DNA of 33,060 nt from an uncultured Paraprevotella sp. (GTDB lineage Bacteria; Bacteroidota; Bacteroidia; Bacteroidales; Bacteroidaceae), in the NCBI GenBank assembly GCA_944321565.1, contig CALULT010000035.1, positions 1 through 33,060 of the forward strand, given 5' to 3'. The number at the start of each line of letters is the position of its first letter. Within the stretch, counting starts at the first letter, position 1. The notes under the pieces were generated by a model. It searched no databases. It saw only the letters and a program-made list of their open reading frames with translations, and had not been told where the DNA came from. Shown in pieces: positions 15,995 through 23,639 of this stretch. Both the position numbers and the translations under genes were made by a program.

Positions 15995-17029
15995 ATGGAG
16001 AAGCAAAAGGACATTATTATATTAGGTATAGAGTCTAGTTGTGACGACACGTCGGCGGCGGTAATCCGCAATGGCATCTTGTTAAGTAATGTCACGGCCA
16101 GCCAGGCCGTGCATGAGGCATATGGCGGTGTGGTGCCAGAGTTGGCTTCGCGCGCGCATCAGCAGAACGTGGTGCCGGTGGTGGACCAGGCGTTGAAACG
16201 GGCGGGAGTGTCGAAGGAAGAACTCTCGGCTGTGGCTTTCACGCGCGGTCCGGGCTTGATGGGCTCATTGCTTGTCGGCGTTTCTTTTGCCAAGGGGTTT
16301 GCCCGTGGCTTGGGAATTCCAATGATAGAGGTCAACCACCTGCAGGGGCACGTGTTGGCGCATTTCATCAAAGAGCACGAAGAAGATCACGACCAGCCTG
16401 ATTTCCCATTTCTCTGCCTGTTGGTGAGTGGCGGAAATTCGCAAATTATCAAGGTGAATGCCTATAACGACATGGAAGTGTTGGGGCAGACTATCGATGA
16501 CGCGGCAGGCGAAGCGATAGACAAATGTTCGAAAGTAATGGGGTTGGGCTATCCCGGCGGTCCGATTATCGACAAGTTGGCGCGCCAGGGGAATCCGTTG
16601 GCTTATACTTTTGCCAAGCCGCACATCGACGGCTATGACTACAGCTTTAGCGGGCTGAAGACATCGTTCTTATACTCCTTGCGCGATTGGTTGAAAGAAG
16701 ATCCGGACTTCATCGAACACCACAAGGAGGATTTGGCGGCTTCGTTGGAGCATACCATTGTGGATATCTTGATGAAAAAACTGCGGCAGGCAGCCAAGGA
16801 CACAGCCATCAAGGAGGTGGCTGTGGCGGGAGGCGTGTCGGCAAATAACGGATTGCGTAATGCTTTTCGCGAACATGCGGAAAAGTATGGATGGAAAATC
16901 TTCATCCCTAAGTTCAGTTATACGACGGACAATGCCGCGATGATTGCCATCACTGGATATTTCAAGTATCAAGACCAGGATTTTTGCACGATAGACTTGC
17001 CAGCTTATTCAAGAGTAACATTAAAATAG
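15995..17029 (+). CDS. tsaD: tRNA N6-adenosine threonylcarbamoyltransferase
   Basis: Transfers the threonylcarbamoyl group to A37 of tRNAs that read ANN codons (t6A modification), acting with TsaB and TsaE. The 344-residue length is typical. The ASKHA ATPase fold shows GIESSCDDTS at 11-20, RGPGLMGSLLVG around 84-95, and the metal-binding histidines H115 and H119 in NHLQGHVLAH. Near the end, SYTTDNAAMIA carries the third ligand (Asp). TsaB and TsaE are not encoded in this window. Translation follows map after 3 bp. Confidence 0.97.
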   Translation: MEKQKDIIILGIESSCDDTSAAVIRNGILLSNVTASQAVHEAYGGVVPELASRAHQQNVVPVVDQALKRAGVSKEELSAVAFTRGPGLMGSLLVGVSFAKGFARGLGIPMIEVNHLQGHVLAHFIKEHEEDHDQPDFPFLCLLVSGGNSQIIKVNAYNDMEVLGQTIDDAAGEAIDKCSKVMGLGYPGGPIIDKLARQGNPLAYTFAKPHIDGYDYSFSGLKTSFLYSLRDWLKEDPDFIEHHKEDLAASLEHTIVDILMKKLRQAAKDTAIKEVAVAGGVSANNGLRNAFREHAEKYGWKIFIPKFSYTTDNAAMIAITGYFKYQDQDFCTIDLPAYSRVTLK

Positions 17030-17037
17030 CATAAAAA

Positions 17038-17544
17038 ATGATGAACGTAGAATCTAAAATCATAAGCCGTGAGATTAGCCCGCTGTTGTGGCGGGCGGGT
17101 GAGACTGTATGTACAGCGGAAAGCTGCACTTCAGGGCAGATTTCAGCAGCCATCACAAGCGTACCGGGAAGTTCAACTTATTTCAAGGGCGGGATTGTCT
17201 GTTACACGAATGAAATAAAGACCCGTTTTCTCGGGGTGCCGGAAGGCTTGTTGGCCGAAAAAGGACCGGTGAGCGAAGAGGTGGTGCGCGCCATGTTCGA
17301 CGGGGCGTTGAAATCCATGGAGACCACATATGCCATCGCCATAACTGGTTATGCCGGCCCCGGTGGCGGAAGCGAGGCTCCTGTGGGCACAATTTGGATT
17401 GCCGTGGGCGACAAAGACGAGGTCGTGGTGGAGAAACTTGAAGGCGACGACGGGCGTGACATGAATTTGGCGAAGGCGACTTTGGTGGCCTTGCAGCTTT
17501 TGCTTGACTTGCTGAAAAAACGTCATCCGGCGGAAGAAGAGTGA
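17038..17544 (+). CDS. pncC: CinA C-terminal domain protein (nicotinamide-nucleotide amidase)
   Basis: Predicted to hydrolyse nicotinamide mononucleotide to nicotinate mononucleotide and ammonia, recycling NAD. The 168-residue protein is the stand-alone amidase domain found at the C-terminus of CinA. The family signature TAESCTSGQISAAIT is near residue 22, with the following PGSSTYFKGGIVCYTNEIK, and AITGYAGPGG is around 101-110. There is no N-terminal MoaB-like domain. Two ATG codons (17038 and 17041) are adjacent. It lies 8 bp after tsaD and is probably the last gene of the map operon, since rpmB has its own promoter. Confidence 0.88.
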   Translation: MMNVESKIISREISPLLWRAGETVCTAESCTSGQISAAITSVPGSSTYFKGGIVCYTNEIKTRFLGVPEGLLAEKGPVSEEVVRAMFDGALKSMETTYAIAITGYAGPGGGSEAPVGTIWIAVGDKDEVVVEKLEGDDGRDMNLAKATLVALQLLLDLLKKRHPAEEE

Positions 17545-17561
17545 TTTTTTTGCCGAAATAC

Positions 17562-17592
17562 TTGGATGTTCGGTTTTTAAGTAGTAATTTTG
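17562..17592 (+). promoter_or_regulatory. Predicted promoter of the rpmB operon
   Basis: TTGG (17562-17565), 19 nt, TAATTTTG (17585-17592), about 50 bp before rpmB. It separates the ribosomal-protein genes from the map-tsaD-pncC unit. Confidence 0.6.
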
Positions 17593-17643
17593 CACTCTGT
17601 TTGAAGGAAGTTAATAGAAGTAGAAACAAAAAGGAAGATAGAA

Positions 17644-17904
17644 ATGTCGAGAATTTGTCAAATTACGGGGAGAAAGCCCGCCGTGGGTAACAATGTGTCC
17701 CATTCCAAGCGTCGGACGAAGAGACGTTTTGATATCAATTTGTTCACGAAGAAGTTCTACTATGTGGAGCAGGATTGCTGGATTAGCCTGAAAATTACGG
17801 CTGCCGGTCTTCGTTACATCAACAAGGTGGGTCTTGACGCTGCGTTGAACAACGCGGTTGCCAAGGGTTATTGTGATTGGAAAAGCATTAAGGTTATTGC
17901 CTAA
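17644..17904 (+). CDS. rpmB: 50S ribosomal protein bL28
   Basis: The 86-residue ribosomal large-subunit protein starts [21 protein letters not shown], the bL28 signature, followed by basic KRRTKRRF. There is only one cysteine near the start and no CxxC pair, so this is the zinc-free (C-) form. rpmG lies 20 bp downstream and the DUF4295 gene after it, forming a three-gene ribosomal unit ended by a terminator at 18311. Confidence 0.97.
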   Translation: MSRICQITGRKPAVGNNVSHSKRRTKRRFDINLFTKKFYYVEQDCWISLKITAAGLRYINKVGLDAALNNAVAKGYCDWKSIKVIA

Positions 17905-17924
17905 AAACGAGGAGGATAAGATTT

Positions 17925-18113
17925 ATGGCAAAGAAGGCTAAAGGCAACAGGGTGCAGGTGATTTTGGAATGCACCGAGATGAAAGAAAGCGGTCTTCCCG
18001 GCACGTCTCGTTACATCACGACGAAGAACAGGAAGAACACTCCGGAAAGAATGGAGCTGAAGAAGTATAATCCCATTTTGCGGAGGATGACGATTCACAA
18101 AGAAATAAAATAA
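17925..18113 (+). CDS. rpmG: 50S ribosomal protein bL33
   Basis: The 62-residue basic protein begins [18 protein letters not shown] and has [21 protein letters not shown], the bL33 pattern. The two CxxC zinc motifs of the C+ form are missing (one Cys only), as in the zinc-independent form. AGGAGG-like sequence occurs upstream (ACGAGGAGGATAAG before the ATG), which is unusual for this phylum, where Shine-Dalgarno use is weak. Confidence 0.97.
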   Translation: MAKKAKGNRVQVILECTEMKESGLPGTSRYITTKNRKNTPERMELKKYNPILRRMTIHKEIK

Positions 18114-18126
18114 ATTAGGATATACT

Positions 18127-18285
18127 ATGGCAAAGAAAACCGTGGCGACCTTGCAGACTGGTAAGACTGACGGCCGCTCTTATACGAAAGTAATCAAGAT
18201 GGTGAAGAGTCCTAAGACCGGTGCGTATGTTTTTGATGAACAGATGGTGCCGAACGAAGCCGTGAAAGACTTCTTCAAGAATTGA
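18127..18285 (+). CDS. DUF4295 small protein, likely ribosomal protein of Bacteroidota
   Basis: A 52-residue basic protein, starting MAKKTVATLQTGKTDGRSY and ending NEAVKDFFKN, too short for many gene finders. It is 13 bp after rpmG in the same unit. The family DUF4295 is restricted to Bacteroidota and is nearly always beside rpmB-rpmG; I recall a Flavobacterium ribosome structure in which a phylum-specific protein of this kind was assigned as a ribosomal protein (bL38), but I cannot verify that here. A ribosomal role is the simplest reading. Confidence 0.9.
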   Translation: MAKKTVATLQTGKTDGRSYTKVIKMVKSPKTGAYVFDEQMVPNEAVKDFFKN

Positions 18286-18310
18286 TTGGAAACAAAGAAA
18301 CAATAAATAG

Positions 18311-18342
18311 TCCCTTCCACGGAGTTGTGGAAGGGATTTTTT
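18311..18342 (+). terminator. Intrinsic terminator of the rpmB operon
   Basis: A perfect 10-bp stem TCCCTTCCAC/GTGGAAGGGA around the loop GGAGTT, followed by TTTTTT. It lies 25 bp after the DUF4295 stop. Confidence 0.93.
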
Positions 18343-18376
18343 GTAAAGTGATGCCCGTTTTTTAAAAAACTTGTGC

Positions 18377-18384
18377 TATCTTTG
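18377..18384 (+). promoter_or_regulatory. Predicted -7 element for ftsY
   Basis: TATCTTTG, 29 bp before the ftsY ATG and after the rpmB-operon terminator. The -33 region shows T/A runs but no clear TTTG at 19 nt. Confidence 0.5.
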
Positions 18385-18413
18385 TGTCAATGAAGCACAT
18401 TAAATAGGAGCGT

Positions 18414-19376
18414 ATGGGATTTTTTAGCTTTTTCTCAAAAGAAAAGAAAGAAACGCTGGACAAAGGACTGGAAAAGACAAAAGAAAGCTTTTTCGGGAAG
18501 CTGACACGTGCCGTGGCCGGAAAATCGAAAGTGGATGATGAAGTCTTGGATAATTTGGAAGAGGTGTTGGTGACTTCGGACGTGGGCGTGGATACGACGC
18601 TGGACATCATAGACAGGATAGAAAAGCGTGTGGCGCGTGACAAATATGTGACTACGACGGAGTTGAATGGTATTTTGAGGGATGAAATCGCTTCGCTGCT
18701 CACGGAGAACAATACGGGCGACACTGAAGGTTTTGATATCCCGGAAGGGAAGAAGCCGTACGTGATTATGGTGGTCGGCGTGAACGGCGTGGGCAAGACG
18801 ACGACCATCGGCAAGCTGGCTTATCAGTTCAAAAAGGCCGGGAAGAAAGTTTTTTTGGGCGCTGCGGATACCTTTCGTGCGGCAGCCGTGGAGCAATTGG
18901 AAATCTGGGCGGAACGTGTGGGAGTGCCCATCGTGAAGCAACAGATGGGGAGCGATCCGGCTTCGGTGGCGTTCGACACGCTGAGTTCGGCCGTAGCCAA
19001 TGGGGCGGATGTGGTGTTGATAGACACGGCCGGGCGTTTGCACAACAAGAAGGGGCTGATGGACGAATTGTCTAAAATCAAGCGGGTGATGCAGAAGGTG
19101 GTGCCGGATGCCCCGCATGACGTGATGCTGGTGCTTGATGGCAGCACGGGGCAGAATGCATACGAGCAAGCCAGGCAGTTTACGCTAGCCACAGATGTTA
19201 CAAGCATGGCGATTACCAAGCTCGACGGCACGGCTAAGGGCGGTGTGGTAATCGGCATTTCCGCCCAATTCAAGATTCCGGTGCGTTACATCGGTTTGGG
19301 CGAAGGCATGGAAGACATGCAGCCGTTCAACCGAAAAGCTTTTGTGGATTCGCTTTTTGGAGACAATAATCGATAG
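18414..19376 (+). CDS. ftsY: Signal recognition particle receptor FtsY
   Basis: SRP-GTPase that docks SRP-ribosome complexes at the membrane translocon. The 320-residue protein has a short N-terminal A region only (MGFFSFFSKEKKE, an amphipathic start), the N domain to about residue 105, and the G domain: G1 GVNGVGKTT (122-130), the DTFRAAAVEQLE insertion motif, G3 DTAGRLHN, and G4 TKLDGTAKGG. The closing motif is GLGEGMEDMQPF. It lacks the long acidic N-terminal domain of E. coli FtsY, as is usual in this phylum. rimO follows after 24 bp. Confidence 0.97.
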   Translation: MGFFSFFSKEKKETLDKGLEKTKESFFGKLTRAVAGKSKVDDEVLDNLEEVLVTSDVGVDTTLDIIDRIEKRVARDKYVTTTELNGILRDEIASLLTENNTGDTEGFDIPEGKKPYVIMVVGVNGVGKTTTIGKLAYQFKKAGKKVFLGAADTFRAAAVEQLEIWAERVGVPIVKQQMGSDPASVAFDTLSSAVANGADVVLIDTAGRLHNKKGLMDELSKIKRVMQKVVPDAPHDVMLVLDGSTGQNAYEQARQFTLATDVTSMAITKLDGTAKGGVVIGISAQFKIPVRYIGLGEGMEDMQPFNRKAFVDSLFGDNNR

Positions 19377-19400
19377 GTTTAATTTAGCAGAGAGTTCGTT

Positions 19401-20723
19401 TTGCGGAAGAATACGATAGATGTCATTACGTTGGGCTGTTCCAAGAATCTGGTAGATTCGGAAAAGCTGATGAGACAATTGGAAGCCAATGGTTATAAGG
19501 TGACACATGACGCCGAGGCACCCAATGGTGAGATTGCCGTAATCAATACTTGCGGCTTTATTGGAGATGCCAAAGAGGAGAGCATCAACATGATTTTGGA
19601 GTTTTGCCAGGCTAAGGAGGAAGGAAAACTCAAGAAGTTGTATGTCATGGGGTGCTTGTCGGAACGTTATTTGAAGGAATTGGGTGAAGAAATACCCCAA
19701 GTAGATAAGTTCTACGGGAAGTTCAATTGGGATGAGTTGTTGGCGGACTTGGGAAAGGCTTATCACCCGGAGTTGAATTTGGAACGCAAACTGACAACTC
19801 CTTCGCATTATGCGTATTTGAAAATTTCGGAGGGGTGCGACCGGCATTGTTCCTATTGTGCGATACCGATTATCACGGGGCATCATGTGTCTCGTCCGAT
19901 GGAGGAAATCGTGGAAGAAGTCCGGATGCTGGTGGCGCGTGGCGTGAAGGAATTTCAGGTCATTGCCCAAGAACTGACTTATTATGGGCTGGATTTGTAT
20001 CACAAGCAGATGTTGCCCGAATTGGTGGAGCGGATATCCGATGTGCCCGGTGTGGAATGGATTCGTTTGCATTATGCTTATCCGGCCAATTTTCCCGAAG
20101 ACTTGTTTCGCGTGATGCGCGAAAGGGAAAATGTCTGCAAATATATGGATATAGCCTTGCAACATATCAGTGACCGCATGTTGCAAATGATGCACCGCCA
20201 TGTGGACAAGCAACAGACTTATGAGCTGCTTGCACGTTTCCGCAGTGAAGTGCCAGGAATCCACTTGCGCACGACGTTGATGGTGGGGCATCCGGGAGAA
20301 ACGGAAGAGGACTTTGCGGAGCTATTGGACTTTGTCCGCGAGGCAAAGTTCGACCGAATGGGTGCATTTGCTTATTCGGAGGAGGAAGGAACTTATTCGG
20401 CAACGCATTACAAAGACGAAATCCCTGCGGAAGTCAAACAAGCCAGGTTGGACAAGCTGATGGCTTTGCAGCAAAAGATTTCGGCAGAACTGACCGCACG
20501 GAAGATAGGTCAGGCCTTCAAGGTTGTCATAGACCGGATAGAAGGTGATTATTATGTGGGGCGGACAGAGTTTGACTCTCCTGAAGTTGATCCGGAGGTT
20601 TTGGTGCCTGTATCCGATGGAGAATTGGAAATAGGGAGTTTTTATTGGATGAAAGTTACGGATACGGATGATTTTGACCTTTATGCTGTCCGGGCTGATA
20701 GGGGGGGACGTTATGAACAATAA
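19401..20723 (+). CDS. rimO: Ribosomal protein S12 methylthiotransferase RimO
   Basis: Radical-SAM enzyme with two [4Fe-4S] clusters that methylthiolates the conserved aspartate of ribosomal protein uS12. The N-terminal MTTase domain has C13, C51 and C85; the radical-SAM motif is CDRHCSYC (C146, C150, C153); a C-terminal TRAM domain binds substrate. The start is TTG at 19401: an in-frame TAA at 19380 leaves no ATG, and RKNTIDVITLGCSKNLV fits the family N-terminus. TTG starts are rare in this phylum. The last 11 bp overlap the HU gene, so those two are translationally coupled. Confidence 0.95.
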   Translation: MRKNTIDVITLGCSKNLVDSEKLMRQLEANGYKVTHDAEAPNGEIAVINTCGFIGDAKEESINMILEFCQAKEEGKLKKLYVMGCLSERYLKELGEEIPQVDKFYGKFNWDELLADLGKAYHPELNLERKLTTPSHYAYLKISEGCDRHCSYCAIPIITGHHVSRPMEEIVEEVRMLVARGVKEFQVIAQELTYYGLDLYHKQMLPELVERISDVPGVEWIRLHYAYPANFPEDLFRVMRERENVCKYMDIALQHISDRMLQMMHRHVDKQQTYELLARFRSEVPGIHLRTTLMVGHPGETEEDFAELLDFVREAKFDRMGAFAYSEEEGTYSATHYKDEIPAEVKQARLDKLMALQQKISAELTARKIGQAFKVVIDRIEGDYYVGRTEFDSPEVDPEVLVPVSDGELEIGSFYWMKVTDTDDFDLYAVRADRGGRYEQ

Positions 20724-20985
20724 GGAATTTATAGCGGAGCTTTCACGCCGCATGGGTTATACGATGAAAGATACGTCATCGTTGATGAGTGCGTTGGTAA
20801 CGGAGATGACGGCACAGCTGGAGGAAGAGAATGTTGTGTCCGTGCAGAATTTTGGCTCGTTCGAGGTGAAGAAAAAGCAAGAACGGGTGGTGGTGAATCC
20901 GGCGACTCAACAGCGTATGTTGGTGCCTCCAAAGTTAATTATCAGTTTCAAACCTACGGCCTCTTTTAAGGAAAAAATGCAATAA
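20713..20985 (+). CDS. HU-family DNA-binding protein, short form
   Basis: A 90-residue histone-like protein that bends or coats DNA as a dimer. Start ATG 20713 lies inside the end of rimO (11-bp overlap) and is preceded by a run of seven G; an earlier start at 20668 would add 15 residues encoded in the rimO frame region and is less likely. The body and arm are recognisable (VVSVQNFGSFEVKKKQ, RVVVNPATQQRMLVPP); the arm differs from canonical HU, where RNPATGE would be expected. It is followed by a second HU gene 11 bp later, which encodes a membrane-spanning fusion. Confidence 0.88.
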   Translation: MNNKEFIAELSRRMGYTMKDTSSLMSALVTEMTAQLEEENVVSVQNFGSFEVKKKQERVVVNPATQQRMLVPPKLIISFKPTASFKEKMQ

Positions 20986-20996
20986 TCTGATGGGTG

Positions 20997-22493
20997 ATGG
21001 ATAAGAAAGTCTTATTGCAAGATTTGGCAGACGGGGTCGCACGGAAACGGAATATCCCGAAGAAGGATGCGGAAAACTTTTTGCGCGTGGTATTTGACGT
21101 GATTGGTGAATTCCTGCAGACAGACAAAATTGTAAAAGTCAGAGGGCTGGGCACATTTAAGCTGGTGACGGTGGATAGCCGTGAGAGCGTGGATGTGAAT
21201 ACAGGTGAGCGAATCACGATTAAGGAATATACAAAGGTTAATTTTACGCCGGATCCGGTGTTGCGGGATGCGGTCAACAAGCCTTTTGCCCAATTTGAAA
21301 CGGTGGTTTTGTATGACGGCACAAAATTGGAGGATATGGAGCGGATGGACTTCCCGGATTTGCCGGAACCGGAGGCTGCAGAAACAGGCATGGTTCCATC
21401 CTTAGAGGAGAGGCCTGAAGTAGATTTGCCCGCGACAGAAAATGTGGAAATGGAGAATCCGGCAAATCTTTCGAATGGCACTGTGGATGATTTTTCTATT
21501 GAGACGGCTTCAATAGAAGAAGGTTGGGAGGAAGCCGGGGAAGAGACACCGGAAAATCAGGCTATCCGGGATGATGAAACCTCATTGGGTGAAATGGCCG
21601 ATGAGCCAGAAAATGTCGTGGATTCTAATCCGGTTGCAGAAGAAGGCGAGGATGTAGGGAAGGAGGCGTCGGACGAAGTTGGGGAAACACTCGACGGTTC
21701 CAAGGATTTCGAGCCGGAAGAAGCGGATGTACGAAATGCGGCAAATGAAACGGGAAATCCAAAAGAAGAGATGCCTGCAGCCCAATCTTTGACTTCTTCA
21801 TCGGACGAAGATAACGGCATGGGGCAGGAGCCTGTGCAGACAGAAGTCCGCGATGTGCATGTGGAAAAACAACAGATAGAGGTTCAAAAGGTTGAACATC
21901 AAACTGTAAACAATCAGCATATCGTCCAAATGTTGCCGAAAGATGACCGTAAGCGGGTTTATCTGACGCCTTGGATGATTTTTTTCCTCGTGTTATTGGT
22001 CTTGGCGATGATGGGCATCAGCTATTATGTGGGTTATAACCATTTGTTGACCAATGTGGAAGTGAAGGAGGAGGCCGGGAAAACGGTGCTTCCTAAGCAG
22101 GAAAAGGCAATTGTTGACAAAAAAAGTAATATTGTCGTGGATTCCATGCCGGAAAAGCCGGATACAACCCGTCAGGTTGTTCGAGACAGCTTGCCTTCAA
22201 AAAAAGGAGAAGCCCCATCCGCTGTTACTAAAGCGGCATCCCCTAAGAAGAATCCCGTGACTTCCACAAAAGAAGTTTATCCGCAAGTAAAAAATGGCGC
22301 ATACGAAATCGTGGGGACACAAGAAGAACACCGCCTGCGCCGTGGGGAGACGTTGCGTGGATTGGCTTTGCGATATTATGGCTCTAAAGATTTCACGGTA
22401 TATATTGTGGCCTACAACAAGATTGCCAATCCGGATGTTGTGCCGGAAGGTATGGTGCTGAAAATGCCCAAATTGGAATTAAAACGCCGTTAA
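20997..22493 (+). CDS. HU-transmembrane-LysM fusion protein
   Basis: A 498-residue protein with three parts. Residues 1-100 are an HU-type DNA-binding domain (IVKVRGLGTFKLVTVDSR, arm residues around VNTGERITIKEYTKVNF). Residues 105-315 are low-complexity and strongly acidic. One hydrophobic segment follows at about 323-348 (TPWMIFFLVLLVLAMMGISY), preceded by KDDRKR, which by the positive-inside rule puts the HU part in the cytoplasm. The C-terminal part (about 437-493; RRGETLRGLALRYYGSKDF, VPEGMVLKMPKL) is a LysM-like domain, normally a peptidoglycan binder, then periplasmic. Start ATG 20997 is preferred over GTG 20994. A possible nucleoid-to-wall tether is inferred. A terminator follows directly. 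Confidence 0.88.
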   Translation: MDKKVLLQDLADGVARKRNIPKKDAENFLRVVFDVIGEFLQTDKIVKVRGLGTFKLVTVDSRESVDVNTGERITIKEYTKVNFTPDPVLRDAVNKPFAQFETVVLYDGTKLEDMERMDFPDLPEPEAAETGMVPSLEERPEVDLPATENVEMENPANLSNGTVDDFSIETASIEEGWEEAGEETPENQAIRDDETSLGEMADEPENVVDSNPVAEEGEDVGKEASDEVGETLDGSKDFEPEEADVRNAANETGNPKEEMPAAQSLTSSSDEDNGMGQEPVQTEVRDVHVEKQQIEVQKVEHQTVNNQHIVQMLPKDDRKRVYLTPWMIFFLVLLVLAMMGISYYVGYNHLLTNVEVKEEAGKTVLPKQEKAIVDKKSNIVVDSMPEKPDTTRQVVRDSLPSKKGEAPSAVTKAASPKKNPVTSTKEVYPQVKNGAYEIVGTQEEHRLRRGETLRGLALRYYGSKDFTVYIVAYNKIANPDVVPEGMVLKMPKLELKRR

Positions 22494-22500
22494 CTGCCGT

Positions 22501-22538
22501 AAAAAGTTTCTTAAATAGCCATTTGGGAAACTTTTTTT
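22501..22538 (+). terminator. Intrinsic terminator after the HU-LysM gene
   Basis: AAAAAGTTTC (22501-22510) pairs with GAAACTTTTT (22527-22536), with an AAAT/ATTT inner pairing, and a T run follows. It ends the ftsY-rimO-HU unit before the moxR promoter. Confidence 0.78.
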
Positions 22539-22551
22539 AATAGGTATAATG

Positions 22552-22582
22552 TTGGCTGTGCGTGTCAAAAAGCTTAATTTTG
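22552..22582 (+). promoter_or_regulatory. Predicted promoter of the moxR-bat operon
   Basis: TTGG (22552-22555), 19 nt, TAATTTTG (22575-22582), 46 bp before the moxR ATG. No further TAnnTTTG promoter is seen in the gaps of the downstream nine-gene block. Confidence 0.6.
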
Positions 22583-22628
22583 GCTTCCGAAAAAGCAGAG
22601 TATAAATTCATAAACAAATAAAACAGAT

Positions 22629-23624
22629 ATGGCTGAAGCGATAGATATTCGCGAGTTGAACGAGCGAATCGAAAAGCAGAGTGCTTTTGTAACGAATTTG
22701 GTGACTGGGATGAACCAGGTAATCGTGGGGCAGAAGCATTTGGTGGAATCTCTTTTGATAGGTTTGTTGAGTGACGGACATGTGTTGTTGGAAGGTGTGC
22801 CGGGATTGGCAAAAACTTTGGCCATCAAGACACTTGCTTCTTTGATTGACGGACAGTTCAGCCGGGTGCAGTTCACTCCGGACTTGTTGCCTGCGGACGT
22901 GATGGGTACGATGATGTATAGTCAAAAGGATGAGACCTTCATAGCCCAGCGGGGACCCGTTTTTGCAAATTTCGTCTTGGCGGATGAAATCAACCGTGCC
23001 CCTGCGAAAGTGCAGAGTGCTTTGCTTGAGGCGATGCAGGAGCGCCAGGTGACCATCGGCAAGGAGACTTATAAGCTTCCGGAGCCGTTCTTGGTGCTGG
23101 CCACGCAAAACCCGATTGAGCAGGAAGGAACTTATCCGTTGCCGGAAGCCCAAGTGGACCGTTTCATGCTGAAAGTCATCATTGATTATCCGAAACTGGA
23201 GGAGGAAAAGAAAATCATCCGCCAGCAGATTACGGGTGAGAAGGCGGTCGTGCGCCCCATTATGGGTACCGATGAAATCCTGGCAGCAAGAAACGTGGTG
23301 CGCGAAGTCTATTTGGACGAGAAAATAGAGCAGTATATTGCCGACATCGTGTTTGCGACCCGTTTTCCGGACCAATATGGCTTGAAAGACTTGAAAAATT
23401 ACATCGAATTTGGCGGTTCTCCCCGTGCTTCCATTAATTTGGCATTGGCAGCCCGGGCATATGCCTTTATCAAACGCCGTGGCTATGTGATTCCGGAAGA
23501 TGTGCGTGCCGTGGCACATGACGTGCTCCGCCATCGCATCGGCTTGTCATACGAAGCCGAAGCCAACAATGTCACGAGCGAAGAGATTATCAGTCAAATT
23601 TTGAATAAGGTTGAAGTGCCTTAA
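22629..23624 (+). CDS. moxR: MoxR-type AAA+ ATPase
   Basis: AAA+ ATPase of the MoxR family, chaperone-like partners of von Willebrand factor A (VWA) proteins. The 331-residue protein has Walker A GVPGLAKT (56-63), Walker B VLADEIN (116-122), ATQNPIEQEGTYPLPEAQ and the arginine-bearing DRF motif around 177-179. It is cytoplasmic. It leads the operon that continues with a DUF58 protein and the Bat genes; by analogy it may remodel or activate the VWA proteins BatA and BatB. Downstream gene starts 15 bp later. Confidence 0.95.
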   Translation: MAEAIDIRELNERIEKQSAFVTNLVTGMNQVIVGQKHLVESLLIGLLSDGHVLLEGVPGLAKTLAIKTLASLIDGQFSRVQFTPDLLPADVMGTMMYSQKDETFIAQRGPVFANFVLADEINRAPAKVQSALLEAMQERQVTIGKETYKLPEPFLVLATQNPIEQEGTYPLPEAQVDRFMLKVIIDYPKLEEEKKIIRQQITGEKAVVRPIMGTDEILAARNVVREVYLDEKIEQYIADIVFATRFPDQYGLKDLKNYIEFGGSPRASINLALAARAYAFIKRRGYVIPEDVRAVAHDVLRHRIGLSYEAEANNVTSEEIISQILNKVEVP

Positions 23625-23639
23625 TGGTTTGGGGCCGGT

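Noticed and set aside
22608-23534. Minus-strand ORF of 308 codons opposite moxR
   Set aside because: Antisense shadow with histidine-rich composition and no family match; moxR has all AAA+ motifs.
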